This document shows positions 1 through 7,987 of a stretch of 64,000 nt of DNA, piece by piece. Numbering within the stretch: position 1 is the first letter of the stretch; every line of letters begins with the position of its first letter. The notes beneath the pieces were generated by a model. It saw only the letters and a list, made by a program, of their open reading frames with translations. It did not search any database and had not been told where the DNA came from. Source of the DNA: Streptomyces sp. LUP30 (GTDB lineage: Bacteria > Actinomycetota > Actinomycetes > Streptomycetales > Streptomycetaceae); the NCBI RefSeq assembly GCF_001746365.1, contig NZ_MJAJ01000039.1, positions 1 through 64,000 of the forward strand, given 5' to 3'. The position numbers and the translations under genes were made by a program.

Positions 1-226
1 CGGACGTGGAACGCGGCTCGGGATCCCGCGCCGATCGGCCGCCGGTCGCGGGGCGGGCCGTCCCGGCGCCTTCGGCGGCGGCCGGTCCCGTCGGGTCCGT
101 CGGGGCGCCGTCCGGCGTCGGGGGCCGGGACGGACGGGGCGGAGCCGTCGGGCGCGGGGGCACGCCGGGCTGGGGAGGCACGTCGGGTCGCGGGGGGACC
201 GAGGCGCGGCGTGCTTCCGTGCTCAT
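1..226 (-). CDS. 5' part of a proline-rich protein, cut by the window edge
   Basis: Reading leftward from an ATG at 226, about 75 codons stay open to the window edge. The third codon position is mostly G or C, as in the neighbouring genes, and a G-rich stretch precedes the ATG. The translation starts MSTEARRASVPPRPDVPP and goes on rich in Pro, Ala, Arg and Thr, like the disordered cytoplasmic N-termini of many actinobacterial membrane proteins. No domain can be recognised from this fragment and I assign no function. It could still be a spurious frame in GC-rich DNA. Confidence 0.45.
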   Translation of the reverse strand, partial: MSTEARRASVPPRPDVPPQPGVPPRPTAPPRPSRPPTPDGAPTDPTGPAAAEGAGTARPATGGRSARDPEPRSTS

Positions 227-507
227 GCGCCCCCCGTTTCTTCGTCCCCGGGCCGTCGTTCTGGTACGCGGGCCGTCGTTCTCGTCGCCCGGCGGCCCGG
301 GCGGACGCGGCGGTCCGTTCCGGGCAGCCATACCCGCACGGGCGGAGCGGCATCCCGACGCGGGCGTCCGGTCGGAGCCGTCCCTGCGTGCGTGCGCGTC
401 ACTCTACGGCTTGTCGCCCGGCAAACGGGAACCCGTCCCTGCCGCCGGGGGCTTCTGCCCGGAACGTCCCCCTACCCTGCGGTAATCCTGTCTGGCAGGC
501 TGCGTGC

Positions 508-1710
508 ATGACTGCGCGCGCCGCCGACCGGGCCCGTTACGACCGGGCCACCGCCCATCTCGACGCTCCCCTCGCCCTCGTGGACCTGGAAGCCTTCGAC
601 GCCAATGCCGACGATCTGGTGCGCCGTGCCGGGGGCAAGCCGATCCGCGTCGCCAGCAAGTCGGTGCGCTGCCGAACGCTGCTGGAGCGCGTCCTGGCCA
701 GGGACGGCTTCGCCGGGATCATGTCGTTCACCCTCGCCGAGTCCCTGTGGCTGGCCCGCTCGGGATTCGAGGACATCCTCCTCGCCTACCCGTCGGCCGA
801 CCGCAGCGGCTTCGCGGAGCTCGCCGCCGACCCCAAGCTCGCGGCCGCCGTCACCGTCATGGTCGACGACGTCGCCCAGCTGGACCTGATCGACGCGGCG
901 CGCGGCGAGGGCGCCGAAGTGGTCCGCGTCTGCCTGGAGCTGGACACCTCGCTCAAGTTGCTCGGCGGCCGGCTGCGGGTCGGCGCCCTGCGCTCCCCGC
1001 TGCACTCCCCCGCCCAAGTGGCGGACGTGGCGCGGGCGGTGTCCCGGCGGCCCGGTTTCCGGCTCGTGGGGATCATGGCGTACGAGGGACACATCGCCGG
1101 TGTGGGGGACGCCGTCGCGGGGCGGCCCTTCCGCTCCCGGGCCGTCCGGCTGATGCAGGCCGCCGCCCGGCGCGAGCTCGCCGAACGGCGCGCCGCGGTG
1201 GTGCGCGCGGTGCGGGCCGTCGTCCCGGACCTGGAGTTCGTCAACGGCGGCGGCACGGGCAGTGTGCAGCACACGGCAGCCGAGGACGCGGTCACGGAGA
1301 TCGCGGCCGGTTCGGGGCTGTACGTGCCGCGTCTGTTCGACAACTACACGTCGTTCAGCGGGCGTCCGGCCGCGCTGTTCGCCCAGCCCGTCGTGCGGCG
1401 GCCCGGGGTGGGGATCGTGACCGTCCTCGGCGGCGGGTATCCCGCCTCCGGCGCGGCCGGGCCCGACCGGCTGCCCGTGCCGTATCTGCCCGAGGGGCTG
1501 CGGTACGACCCCCAGGAGGGCCCCGGCGAGGTGCAGACCCCGCTCATCGGCTCCCCCGCCGACGATCTGCTGATCGGCGACAAGGTGTGGTTCCGGCACG
1601 CGAAGGCCGGTGAGCTGTGCGAGCGGTTCGACGAACTGCACCTCGTCGAGGGGGACTCGGTGACGGCGACCGTGCCGACCTACCGGGGCGAGGGACGCAC
1701 GTTCCTGTGA
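508..1710 (+). CDS. Amino acid deaminase/aldolase, alanine racemase N-terminal fold
   Basis: A 400-residue PLP-dependent protein of the D-threonine aldolase / D-serine dehydratase-like group, with an alanine-racemase-type TIM barrel. The segment KPIRVASKSVRC (near residues 43-54) carries the expected PLP lysine in the ASKS context. The order 'LALVDLEAFDANADDLVRRAGGKPIRV' type start, then EFVNGGGTGS, is typical of the family. The frame stays open upstream to 211, but the ATG at 508 is chosen because homologous proteins begin close to the LALVDL strand and the upstream codons look non-coding. It converges on the SDR gene, only 13 bases beyond its stop. The substrate cannot be told from sequence. 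Confidence 0.85.
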   Translation: MTARAADRARYDRATAHLDAPLALVDLEAFDANADDLVRRAGGKPIRVASKSVRCRTLLERVLARDGFAGIMSFTLAESLWLARSGFEDILLAYPSADRSGFAELAADPKLAAAVTVMVDDVAQLDLIDAARGEGAEVVRVCLELDTSLKLLGGRLRVGALRSPLHSPAQVADVARAVSRRPGFRLVGIMAYEGHIAGVGDAVAGRPFRSRAVRLMQAAARRELAERRAAVVRAVRAVVPDLEFVNGGGTGSVQHTAAEDAVTEIAAGSGLYVPRLFDNYTSFSGRPAALFAQPVVRRPGVGIVTVLGGGYPASGAAGPDRLPVPYLPEGLRYDPQEGPGEVQTPLIGSPADDLLIGDKVWFRHAKAGELCERFDELHLVEGDSVTATVPTYRGEGRTFL

Positions 1711-1723
1711 TCCGGAGCGCGCT

Positions 1724-2506
1724 CTACAGCGGCGTCACGTAGGCGCCCGAGATCCCGCCGTCCACCAGGAAGTCGGTGGCGTTGACGAAGGAGGAGTCGT
1801 CGCTGGCCAGGAAGGCGACGGCGGCGGCGATCTCCTCGGCCTCGGCGAACCGGCCCACCGGGATGTGGACCAGGCGGCGGGCGGCCCGCTCCGGGTCCTT
1901 GGCGAACAGCTCCTGCAGCAGCGGGGTGTTGACCGGGCCGGGGCACAGGGCGTTGACCCGGATGCCCTCCCGGGCGAACTGCACGCCGAGTTCACGGGAC
2001 ATGGCCAGCACACCGCCCTTGGACGCCGTGTACGAGATCTGCGAGGTGGCGGCGCCCATCCTCGCCACGAACGACGCCGTGTTGATGATCGAGCCCCGGC
2101 CCTGGCGCCGCATGTAGGGGATGGCGGCCTTGCAGCACAGGTAGACGGAGGTCAGGTTGACCTCCTGGACCCGCTTCCAGGCCTCCAGGCCGGTCTCCAG
2201 GATGGAGTCGTCGTCGGGCGGCGAGATCCCGGCGTTGTTGAACGCGATGTCGACGCTGCCGTAGGTGTCGTGAGCGGTCCTGAAGAGTGCCTCGACCTGC
2301 TCGGGGTCGGTGACGTCGACCTTCACGAAGAGGCCGCCGACGTCTTCGGCGGCGGCCTTGCCGCGGGTCTCGTCGACGTCGCCGCAGACCACGTGCGCCC
2401 CCTCGGCGGCGAGCCGGCGGGCGGTGGCGAGGCCGATGCCGCTGCCGGCTCCGGTGACGACGGCGGTCCGGCCCACGAGCCGGCGGCAGACGATCTCTCT
2501 GGTCAC
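1724..2506 (-). CDS. SDR-family oxidoreductase, last gene of the glnA4 operon
   Basis: A 260-residue classical short-chain dehydrogenase/reductase. The nucleotide-binding motif TGAGSGIG is at residues 18-25, NNAG near 90, and the catalytic Ser145, Tyr159 and Lys163 (YxxxK as YTASK) are all present. The C-terminal FLVDGGISG is typical of the family. The GTG start overlaps the aldehyde dehydrogenase stop as GTGA, so translation is coupled. Its place after a gamma-glutamyl ligase and an aldehyde dehydrogenase suggests that it oxidises an alcohol group of a gamma-glutamylated amine, for instance gamma-glutamylethanolamide. That role is inference. Annotation as '3-oxoacyl-ACP reductase' would be generic. 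Confidence 0.88.
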   Translation of the reverse strand: MTREIVCRRLVGRTAVVTGAGSGIGLATARRLAAEGAHVVCGDVDETRGKAAAEDVGGLFVKVDVTDPEQVEALFRTAHDTYGSVDIAFNNAGISPPDDDSILETGLEAWKRVQEVNLTSVYLCCKAAIPYMRRQGRGSIINTASFVARMGAATSQISYTASKGGVLAMSRELGVQFAREGIRVNALCPGPVNTPLLQELFAKDPERAARRLVHIPVGRFAEAEEIAAAVAFLASDDSSFVNATDFLVDGGISGAYVTPL

Positions 2507-3921
2507 TGTGCGGGGCCCTCCGTGCTGATGAAGACGTTCTTGGTCTCGGTGAAGGCGGTCAGGGCGTCCGGACCCAGCTCACGGCCGACGCCGGACTGTT
2601 TGTAACCGCCGAAGGGGGTCCAGTAGCGGACGCTGGAGTGGGAGTTGACGGACAGGTTCCCGGCGCGCACGGCCTGCGAGACGCGCAGGGCGCGGCCCAC
2701 GTCCCGGGTCCAGATGGAACCGGAGAGGCCGTAGGGGGTGTCGTTGGCGAGCCGGATCGCGTCCGCCTCGTCCGTGAAGGGGAGCAGGACGGCCACCGGC
2801 CCGAAGATCTCCTCGCGGGCGGCGGCCGAGTCGGGCGCGGCGCCGGTGAGGACGGTCGGCGGGAACCAGAAGCCGGGGCCCTCGGGCGCTCCGCCGCGCA
2901 GCGCCTCGGCGTCGTCGGGGACGAACGACCGTACGCGGTCCACCTGCTGACGGGAGATCAGCGGGCCCATCTGCGTGCCTTCGTCGGCCGGGTCGCCGAC
3001 CACGACGGCGGCCAGTTCGCGCGCGAGGTGGTCGGCGACCTCGTCGTACACCGACTCCTGGACGAGGATGCGGGTGCGGGCGCAGCAGTCCTGGCCGGAG
3101 TTGTCGAGGAACGAGAACGGGTCGACGGCCCGCTTCAGGTCGGCGTCCGCGAAGACGACGTTGGGGCTCTTGCCGCCGAGTTCGAGGGTGACGGGCTTGA
3201 CCTGGCCGGCGCAGCGCTCCATGACCTCGCGCCCGGTGCGGGTGGAACCGGTGAACACGATCTTCGCGACGCCGGGGTGGTCGACGAGCGCCCGTCCGGC
3301 GACCGCGCCGTGGCCGGGCAGCACCTGGAAGAGGTGCTCGGGCAGGCCTGCCTCCAGGGCCAGTTCGGCCAGGCGCAGGGCGGTGAGCGGGGTCGTCTCG
3401 GCGGGCTTGAGGACGACGGCGTTGCCGGCGGCGAGGGCCGGGAAGGAGCCCCAGGCGGCGATCGGCATGGGAAAGTTCCAGGGGGCGATCACGCCGACCA
3501 CGCCGAGGGGCTCGTGGAAGGTGACGTTCCAGCCGCCGGGGGCGGGGATCTGCCGGCCCAGGAGCCGCTCCACGCCGCCGGCCGCGTAGAGCAGCAGGTC
3601 GCGGGCGTTGCCGGCCTCCCAGCGGGCGTTGCCGAGCAGATGACCGGCCTCGCGGACCTCCAGCAGCGCCAGTTCCTCGACGTGGGCGTCGACGACGTCG
3701 GCGAAGCGGCGCAGCAGCCGGGCCCGGTCGGCTGGGGCGGCGGCTGCCCAGGCGGTCTGGGCGGCGCGCGCACGGGTGACCGCGCGGTCGACGTCGGCCG
3801 CGTCGGCGGCGGGGACCGTGGCGATGACCTCCTCGGTGGCCGGGTCGAGGACGGTCAGCTCGTGCGGGAACGGCTCGGGCGGGCGCTGCTCGCCGGAGGA
3901 CGGCGCGTGCGGGTGGGACAC
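2503..3921 (-). CDS. NAD(P)-dependent aldehyde dehydrogenase
   Basis: A 472-residue ALDH-superfamily enzyme. It shows the cofactor segment APWNFPMPIA, Glu247 in TLELGGKSPN, the catalytic Cys279 in NSGQDCCA, and the EEIFGPV and PFGGYKQSG motifs near the C-terminus. The GTG start at 3921 is preceded by AAAGG, and its stop overlaps the SDR start. Eleven bases separate it from the glutamine synthetase-like gene, so the three form one operon. In the analogous E. coli Puu pathway the ALDH (PuuC) oxidises a gamma-glutamyl-aminoaldehyde. Here it would act on the aldehyde made from the GlnA4 product. The exact substrate is not provable from sequence. Confidence 0.9.
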   Translation of the reverse strand: MSHPHAPSSGEQRPPEPFPHELTVLDPATEEVIATVPAADAADVDRAVTRARAAQTAWAAAAPADRARLLRRFADVVDAHVEELALLEVREAGHLLGNARWEAGNARDLLLYAAGGVERLLGRQIPAPGGWNVTFHEPLGVVGVIAPWNFPMPIAAWGSFPALAAGNAVVLKPAETTPLTALRLAELALEAGLPEHLFQVLPGHGAVAGRALVDHPGVAKIVFTGSTRTGREVMERCAGQVKPVTLELGGKSPNVVFADADLKRAVDPFSFLDNSGQDCCARTRILVQESVYDEVADHLARELAAVVVGDPADEGTQMGPLISRQQVDRVRSFVPDDAEALRGGAPEGPGFWFPPTVLTGAAPDSAAAREEIFGPVAVLLPFTDEADAIRLANDTPYGLSGSIWTRDVGRALRVSQAVRAGNLSVNSHSSVRYWTPFGGYKQSGVGRELGPDALTAFTETKNVFISTEGPAQ

Positions 3922-3932
3922 GGCAGGACCTT

Positions 3933-5303
3933 TCACAGGCGTTCGAAGGAGCGGCGCAGCTCCCAGTCGGTGACCGCGGCGTCGAAGGCGGCCAGCTCGA
4001 CGCGGGCCATGTTGCGGTAGTGCGCGACGACCTCCTCGCCGAAGGCGGCTCGCGCGATCGGGCTGCCCTCCCAGAGCTCGGCGGCCTCGCGCAAGGTGGT
4101 GGGCACATGCGCGTAGTCGGCGGTGTAGGCGTTGCCGGCGCAGGCTTCGGGCAGCTCCAGTTTCTGTTCGACGCCGTGGAGGCCCGCGGCGATCAGCGCG
4201 GCCACCGCGAGGTGCGGGTTGACGTCGCCGCCGGGCAGCCGGTTCTCGAAGCGCATGGAGCGGCCGTGGCCGACGACCCGCAGCGCGCAGGTGCGGTTGT
4301 CGTGCCCCCAGGCGACGGCGGTCGGGGCGAAGGAGCCGGGCTGGAACCGCTTGTAGGAGTTGATGTTGGGGGCGTACAGCAGGGAGAAGTCGCGCAGGGC
4401 GGCGAGCTGTCCGGCGAGGAAGTGGCGCATGAGCCCGGACATGTGGTCCGGGTCCTGGTCCGTGCCGGCCATGACGTTCGTGCCGTCGGCGTCGGTGAGC
4501 GAGAGGTGGATGTGGCAGGAGTTGCCCTCGCGCTCGTTGAACTTGGCCATGAAGGTCAGCGAGACGCCCTCTTGCGCGGCGATCTCCTTGGCGCCGGTCT
4601 TGTAGATCGCGTGCTGGTCGCAGGTGACGAGGGCTTCGTCGTAGCGGAAGGCGATCTCGTGCTGCCCGGGGTTGCACTCGCCCTTGGCGGACTCGACGGT
4701 GAGTCCGGCGCCCGCCATCTCGTTGCGGATACGGCGCAGCAGCGGCTCCACCCGGCCGGTGCCGAGCACCGAGTAGTCGACGTTGTACTGGTTGACGGGG
4801 GTGAGGCCCCGGTAGTTCGCGTCCCAGGCGGCCTCGTAGCTGTCCTTGAAGACGATGAACTCCAGCTCGGTGCCGACCTGCGCGGTGAGGCCGTGCTCGG
4901 CCAGCCGCTCCAGCTGGCGGCGCAGGATCTGGCGCGGGGCGGCGGTCACGGGCGATCCGTCGTGCCAGGCCAGGTCGGCGATCAGCATCGCCGTTCCGGC
5001 GTTCCAGGGCACGCGCCGCAGGGTGGAGAGGTCGGGACGCATGGCGAAGTCGCCGTAGCCGCTCTCCCAGGAGGACATGGCGTACCCGTCGACGGTGTTC
5101 ATCTCCGTGTCGACGGCGAGGAGGTAGTTGCAGCCCTCGGTGCCGTGCCGGAGGACCTCGTCGAGGAAGAATCCGGCGGCGAACCGCTTGCCCTGGAGCC
5201 GCCCTTGCATGTCGGGGAAGGCGAGGACGACAGTGTCGATCTCACCGCCCGCGACGAGGGCGTGCAGTTCCTCGACGGCGAGCGGGGGTGTGCGGTCTGC
5301 CAC
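3933..5303 (-). CDS. glnA4: GlnA4-type glutamine synthetase-like gamma-glutamyl amide ligase
   Basis: A 456-residue glutamine synthetase-fold enzyme. The beta-grasp N-terminus is followed by the catalytic domain with ELEF (near 145), the ATP/metal segment GECNPGQHEI, FMAKFNEREGNSCHIHLSL and the NINSYKRF and ENRLPGGDVNPHLA segments. It is shorter than housekeeping GSI and sits with ALDH, SDR, a GntR regulator and a C26 hydrolase. That matches the S. coelicolor glnA4 locus, whose product has been reported as a gamma-glutamylethanolamide synthetase; identity is from memory and context. The GTG start at 5303 has a GAGGAGG ribosome-binding site. It is divergent from the GntR gene across about 107 bases that contain the shared inverted repeat. 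Confidence 0.9.
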   Translation of the reverse strand: MADRTPPLAVEELHALVAGGEIDTVVLAFPDMQGRLQGKRFAAGFFLDEVLRHGTEGCNYLLAVDTEMNTVDGYAMSSWESGYGDFAMRPDLSTLRRVPWNAGTAMLIADLAWHDGSPVTAAPRQILRRQLERLAEHGLTAQVGTELEFIVFKDSYEAAWDANYRGLTPVNQYNVDYSVLGTGRVEPLLRRIRNEMAGAGLTVESAKGECNPGQHEIAFRYDEALVTCDQHAIYKTGAKEIAAQEGVSLTFMAKFNEREGNSCHIHLSLTDADGTNVMAGTDQDPDHMSGLMRHFLAGQLAALRDFSLLYAPNINSYKRFQPGSFAPTAVAWGHDNRTCALRVVGHGRSMRFENRLPGGDVNPHLAVAALIAAGLHGVEQKLELPEACAGNAYTADYAHVPTTLREAAELWEGSPIARAAFGEEVVAHYRNMARVELAAFDAAVTDWELRRSFERL

Positions 5304-5364
5304 GGGAGGGCCTCCTCAGGCTTCCTGGCTTCCGTCGCCTTCTGCGGGACGGCGGTCGATGGCC

Positions 5365-5388
5365 ATAAGGTATTGCGGAGAACCATTG
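5365..5388. promoter_or_regulatory. Candidate GntR operator, copy 1 (glnA4/regulator divergon)
   Basis: A 24-base imperfect inverted repeat, left arm ATAAGGTAT and right arm ACCATTG, lies between glnA4 and the divergent GntR gene, just before the GntR ribosome-binding site. Fifteen of 24 positions are identical, without gaps, to the repeat in front of the C26 hydrolase gene at 6169. Operator function is inferred from the repetition, the symmetry and the position next to a GntR gene. Confidence 0.6.
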
Positions 5389-5410
5389 CTTGGGAAGGGG
5401 GCGCGGCCTG

Positions 5411-6145
5411 ATGGCGGTGAGCGCTGACGGCGGACCGGACGACCGGCTGACCCCGGTGCTGCGGCCGGTGCGGGCCGGGAACGGCTTCGAGGAGGCGCTG
5501 GAGCAGATCCTGCAGGTGGTCCGGCTGGGGCTGGTGCCGGGGGGTGGCCGGCTGCCGGCCGAGCGGGAGCTGGCGGAGCGGCTCGGCATCAGCCGGGTGA
5601 CGCTGCGCGAGGTCCTCAAGGTGCTCCAGGACCAGGGGCTGGTCGAGTCCCGCCGGGGCCGGTACGGCGGGACGTTCGTGCTGCCGCGCACGGACGGCGG
5701 CGGCGAGGACGAGCTGCGGCGGCGCGTCGCGGAGACCGACGTCGAGGACGTGCTGCGCTTCCGGGAGGTGCTGGAGGTGGGCGCGGCGGGTCTGTGCGCC
5801 GCGCACGGGCTGTCGGACGAGCGGGCGGGGCGGCTGCGCGCGGCCCTGGCCGGCACGGCGGACGCCCCGCTGGCCGACTACCGCCGCCGGGACACGCTGC
5901 TCCACCTGACCCTGGCCGAGCTGTGCGGCTCCCCCTCGCTGACGGCGCAGTACGCGGCGGTGCGGGCCACGGTGAACGACCTGCTGGACTGCATACCGCT
6001 CCTCGTGCGCAACCTGGAGCACTCCCAGCGCCAGCACGCGGCGCTGGTGGAGGCGGTGCTGGACGGCGACGCGGACGGCGCGCGGGAGATGATGCGGGAG
6101 CACTGCGCCGGGACGGCGGCCCTGCTCAGGGGCTTCCTCACCTGA
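5411..6145 (+). CDS. GntR/FadR-subfamily transcriptional regulator
   Basis: A 244-residue regulator. The winged helix-turn-helix spans about residues 25-90 (RLPAERELAERLGISRVTLREVLKVL, then the wing RRGRYGGTFV), and an all-helical FCD ligand-binding domain follows (VEDVLRFREVLEVGAAGL ... DYRRRDTLLHLTLAELCGS ... MREHC). The ATG at 5411 is chosen because GGGAAGGGG ends 10 bases upstream; an in-frame ATG at 5390 lacks such a site. It is divergent from glnA4 and followed after 64 bases by the C26 hydrolase gene. By position it corresponds to the regulator reported to control glnA4 in S. coelicolor (I recall the name EpuRII). The ligand is presumably a gamma-glutamyl pathway substrate or product. 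Confidence 0.88.
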   Translation: MAVSADGGPDDRLTPVLRPVRAGNGFEEALEQILQVVRLGLVPGGGRLPAERELAERLGISRVTLREVLKVLQDQGLVESRRGRYGGTFVLPRTDGGGEDELRRRVAETDVEDVLRFREVLEVGAAGLCAAHGLSDERAGRLRAALAGTADAPLADYRRRDTLLHLTLAELCGSPSLTAQYAAVRATVNDLLDCIPLLVRNLEHSQRQHAALVEAVLDGDADGAREMMREHCAGTAALLRGFLT

Positions 6146-6168
6146 GGGGCGCGCACGCAGGGACCGTA

Positions 6169-6192
6169 CAATGGTATGAAGGCGGTCCATTG
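6169..6192. promoter_or_regulatory. Candidate GntR operator, copy 2 (upstream of C26 hydrolase)
   Basis: An inverted repeat with perfect 6-base arms, CAATGG and CCATTG, separated by 12 bases, ending 17 bases before the hydrolase start. It aligns without gaps to the repeat at 5365-5388, including GGTAT on the left and CCATTG on the right. It overlaps the region where a promoter or leader of the hydrolase gene would lie, which suits repression. Confidence 0.6.
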
Positions 6193-6209
6193 AACGGCCG
6201 GAGGGGCAC

Positions 6210-6968
6210 ATGACGACTACGGCGGAGGCGACGGCGACCGGGACCGACGCGGCGGGCCCAAGGCCGCTGATCGGCGTCAGCACCTATCTGGAGTCGGGTG
6301 CGCGCTGGGGCGTGTGGGAGCTGGACGCGGCGCTGCTGCCCGCCGGATACCCGCGGCTCGTGCAGCGGGCCGGCGGACTGGCCGCGATGCTTCCGCCGGA
6401 CGCGCCCGGACACGCGGCGGCGACCGTGGCCCGCCTCGACGCACTGGTGATCGCGGGCGGCCCCGACGTCGAACCCGGCCGCTACGGCGCGGAGCCGGAT
6501 CCCCGCACCGGGCCGCCTGCGCGGGAGCGCGACGCCTGGGAGCTGGCCCTGATCGAGGCGGCGCTGGCGGCCGGCCTGCCGCTGCTCGGCATCTGCCGCG
6601 GCATGCAGCTCCTGAACGTCGCTCTCGGCGGCACCCTGACGCAGCACCTCGACGGGCACGTCGAGGCGGTGGGCGTCGTGGGCCGCCACCCGGTCGAGCC
6701 GGTCCCGGGCACGCTGTACGCCCGGGTGGTGGCGGAGGAGACCTCCGTGCCGACCTATCACCATCAGGCGGTGGACCGCCTGGGCGCGGGGCTGATCGCG
6801 GCGGCGCACGCGGCGGACGGCACCGTGGAGGCCGTCGAGCTGCCGTCCGCCGCCTGGGTGCTGGGGGTGCAGTGGCATCCGGAGATGGGCGAGGACGTCC
6901 GCGTGATGCGCGCCCTGGTCACCGCCGCCTCCCGCCCCGGGGCCCGGACCACAGGCCCCGCTCAGTGA
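6210..6968 (+). CDS. Gamma-glutamyl hydrolase of the PuuD type (peptidase C26)
   Basis: A 252-residue class-I glutamine amidotransferase-like hydrolase. The nucleophile elbow LLGICRGMQ places the catalytic Cys at 129, and QWHPE near the C-terminus gives His223 and Glu225; DALVIAGGPDV is the usual family segment. PuuD-type enzymes split gamma-glutamyl-amine conjugates into glutamate and the modified amine product. Here it would be the last step after GlnA4, SDR and ALDH. The ribosome-binding site is GGAGGGG. The operator-like repeat upstream is shared with the glnA4 promoter region, so the gene is probably in the same regulon although it is on the opposite strand to glnA4. Confidence 0.88.
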   Translation: MTTTAEATATGTDAAGPRPLIGVSTYLESGARWGVWELDAALLPAGYPRLVQRAGGLAAMLPPDAPGHAAATVARLDALVIAGGPDVEPGRYGAEPDPRTGPPARERDAWELALIEAALAAGLPLLGICRGMQLLNVALGGTLTQHLDGHVEAVGVVGRHPVEPVPGTLYARVVAEETSVPTYHHQAVDRLGAGLIAAAHAADGTVEAVELPSAAWVLGVQWHPEMGEDVRVMRALVTAASRPGARTTGPAQ

Positions 6969-6990
6969 CGGACGCCGGGCGCGGGGCCGG

Positions 6991-7917
6991 TCAGCCTCGG
7001 GTCAGGGTGAGGAGTTCCCGCGCCGGGCCTGTCGGGCGGTGCCCGGTGGGCCACACCGCGCGCAGGTCCCGGGTCAGCGACACCCCGTCCACCGGAATCC
7101 CCACCAGCCGCCGCAGTGCCAGCTCCTCGCCCACCGCGAGTTCGCTCAGCACCGCCGGTCCGGCCCCGCTCACCGCCGCCGCCTTCACCGCCGTCGTCGA
7201 GGAGAGTTCGATCAGCGGGCGCGCCAGGCCCCCCAGGGCCGTGTCGAGCACCTGACGGGTCCCCGAGCCCTCCTCCCGCAGGATCAGCGGCGTCGAGGCC
7301 AGCTCGGAGGCGTCCAGCGGCCGTCGGCGGCGGGCCCACGGGTGGCCGGGCGCGACGACGACGAGGAGGCGGTCGTGCGCTATCACGGCGGAGTCCAGGC
7401 CGGCCGGCACCGTGAGCCCCTCCACGAAGCCGAGGTCCGCCTCCCCCGTGAGCAACCGTTCGGCGACGGCCGCGGAGTTGCCCGCGAGCAGCGACACCGC
7501 CGTGTCCGGCCGCCCCGCGCGCAGCGCGAGCAGCCAGCCCGGCAGCAGGTACTCGGCGATCGTCATGCTGGCCGCCACCCGCAGGCGCGAGTCCCGCCGG
7601 TCCCGCAGCGCCTGCGCCCCCGCGTCGAAGGCCCGCGCCGCCTCGACGACCCGCCCCGCCCAGTCCGTCACCAGCGCGCCCGCGTCGGTCAGCCGGGAAC
7701 CGCGCGGCGAACGGTCCACCAGGGCCACGCCCAACTGGCGTTCCATGGAACGGATCCGGCTGCTCGCGGCGGGCTGGGTGATGCCGAGCTCCCGCGCGGC
7801 CGCGCCCAGGCTGCCCAGCCGGGCCACCGCCAGCAGCAGCTCCAGCGCGCCCAGGTCCGGGACCCGGTGCGCGATCGAGCCGCCGCCGTCGCGTCGGTCT
7901 TCCTCCACACTCCCCAT
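6991..7917 (-). CDS. LysR-family transcriptional regulator
   Basis: A 308-residue LysR-type regulator. The N-terminal helix-turn-helix begins near residue 22 (LGALELLLAVARLGSLGAAARELGITQPAASSRIR), followed by the two-lobed substrate-binding domain starting LRVAASMTIAEYLLPGW. It is divergent from a TDT-family transporter gene and probably controls it. The ATG at 7917 lies inside a perfect inverted repeat (7915-7931), so a later GTG at 7908 is an alternative start; the helix-turn-helix would be intact either way. Effector unknown. Confidence 0.88.
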   Translation of the reverse strand: MGSVEEDRRDGGGSIAHRVPDLGALELLLAVARLGSLGAAARELGITQPAASSRIRSMERQLGVALVDRSPRGSRLTDAGALVTDWAGRVVEAARAFDAGAQALRDRRDSRLRVAASMTIAEYLLPGWLLALRAGRPDTAVSLLAGNSAAVAERLLTGEADLGFVEGLTVPAGLDSAVIAHDRLLVVVAPGHPWARRRRPLDASELASTPLILREEGSGTRQVLDTALGGLARPLIELSSTTAVKAAAVSGAGPAVLSELAVGEELALRRLVGIPVDGVSLTRDLRAVWPTGHRPTGPARELLTLTRG

Positions 7918-7931
7918 AAGCCCAGCTTATG
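7915..7931. promoter_or_regulatory. Palindrome CATAAG-N5-CTTATG, candidate LysR box
   Basis: Perfect 6-base arms CATAAG and CTTATG with a 5-base centre, fitting the T-N11-A form of LysR binding sites. It lies in the 70-base gap between the LysR gene and the divergent TDT transporter and overlaps the LysR start codon, which would suit autoregulation. Confidence 0.55.
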
Positions 7932-7987
7932 CCCCCATAGAGACATCCTCCCTGGTCGCGGCCGCACCAGCGGGCGACCGTGGAGGC

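Noticed and set aside
211-507. Upstream in-frame extension of the deaminase/aldolase and another open frame from 6 to 485
   Set aside because: Low-complexity translation without domain, and homologues start near 508; long open frames are common by chance at this GC content.
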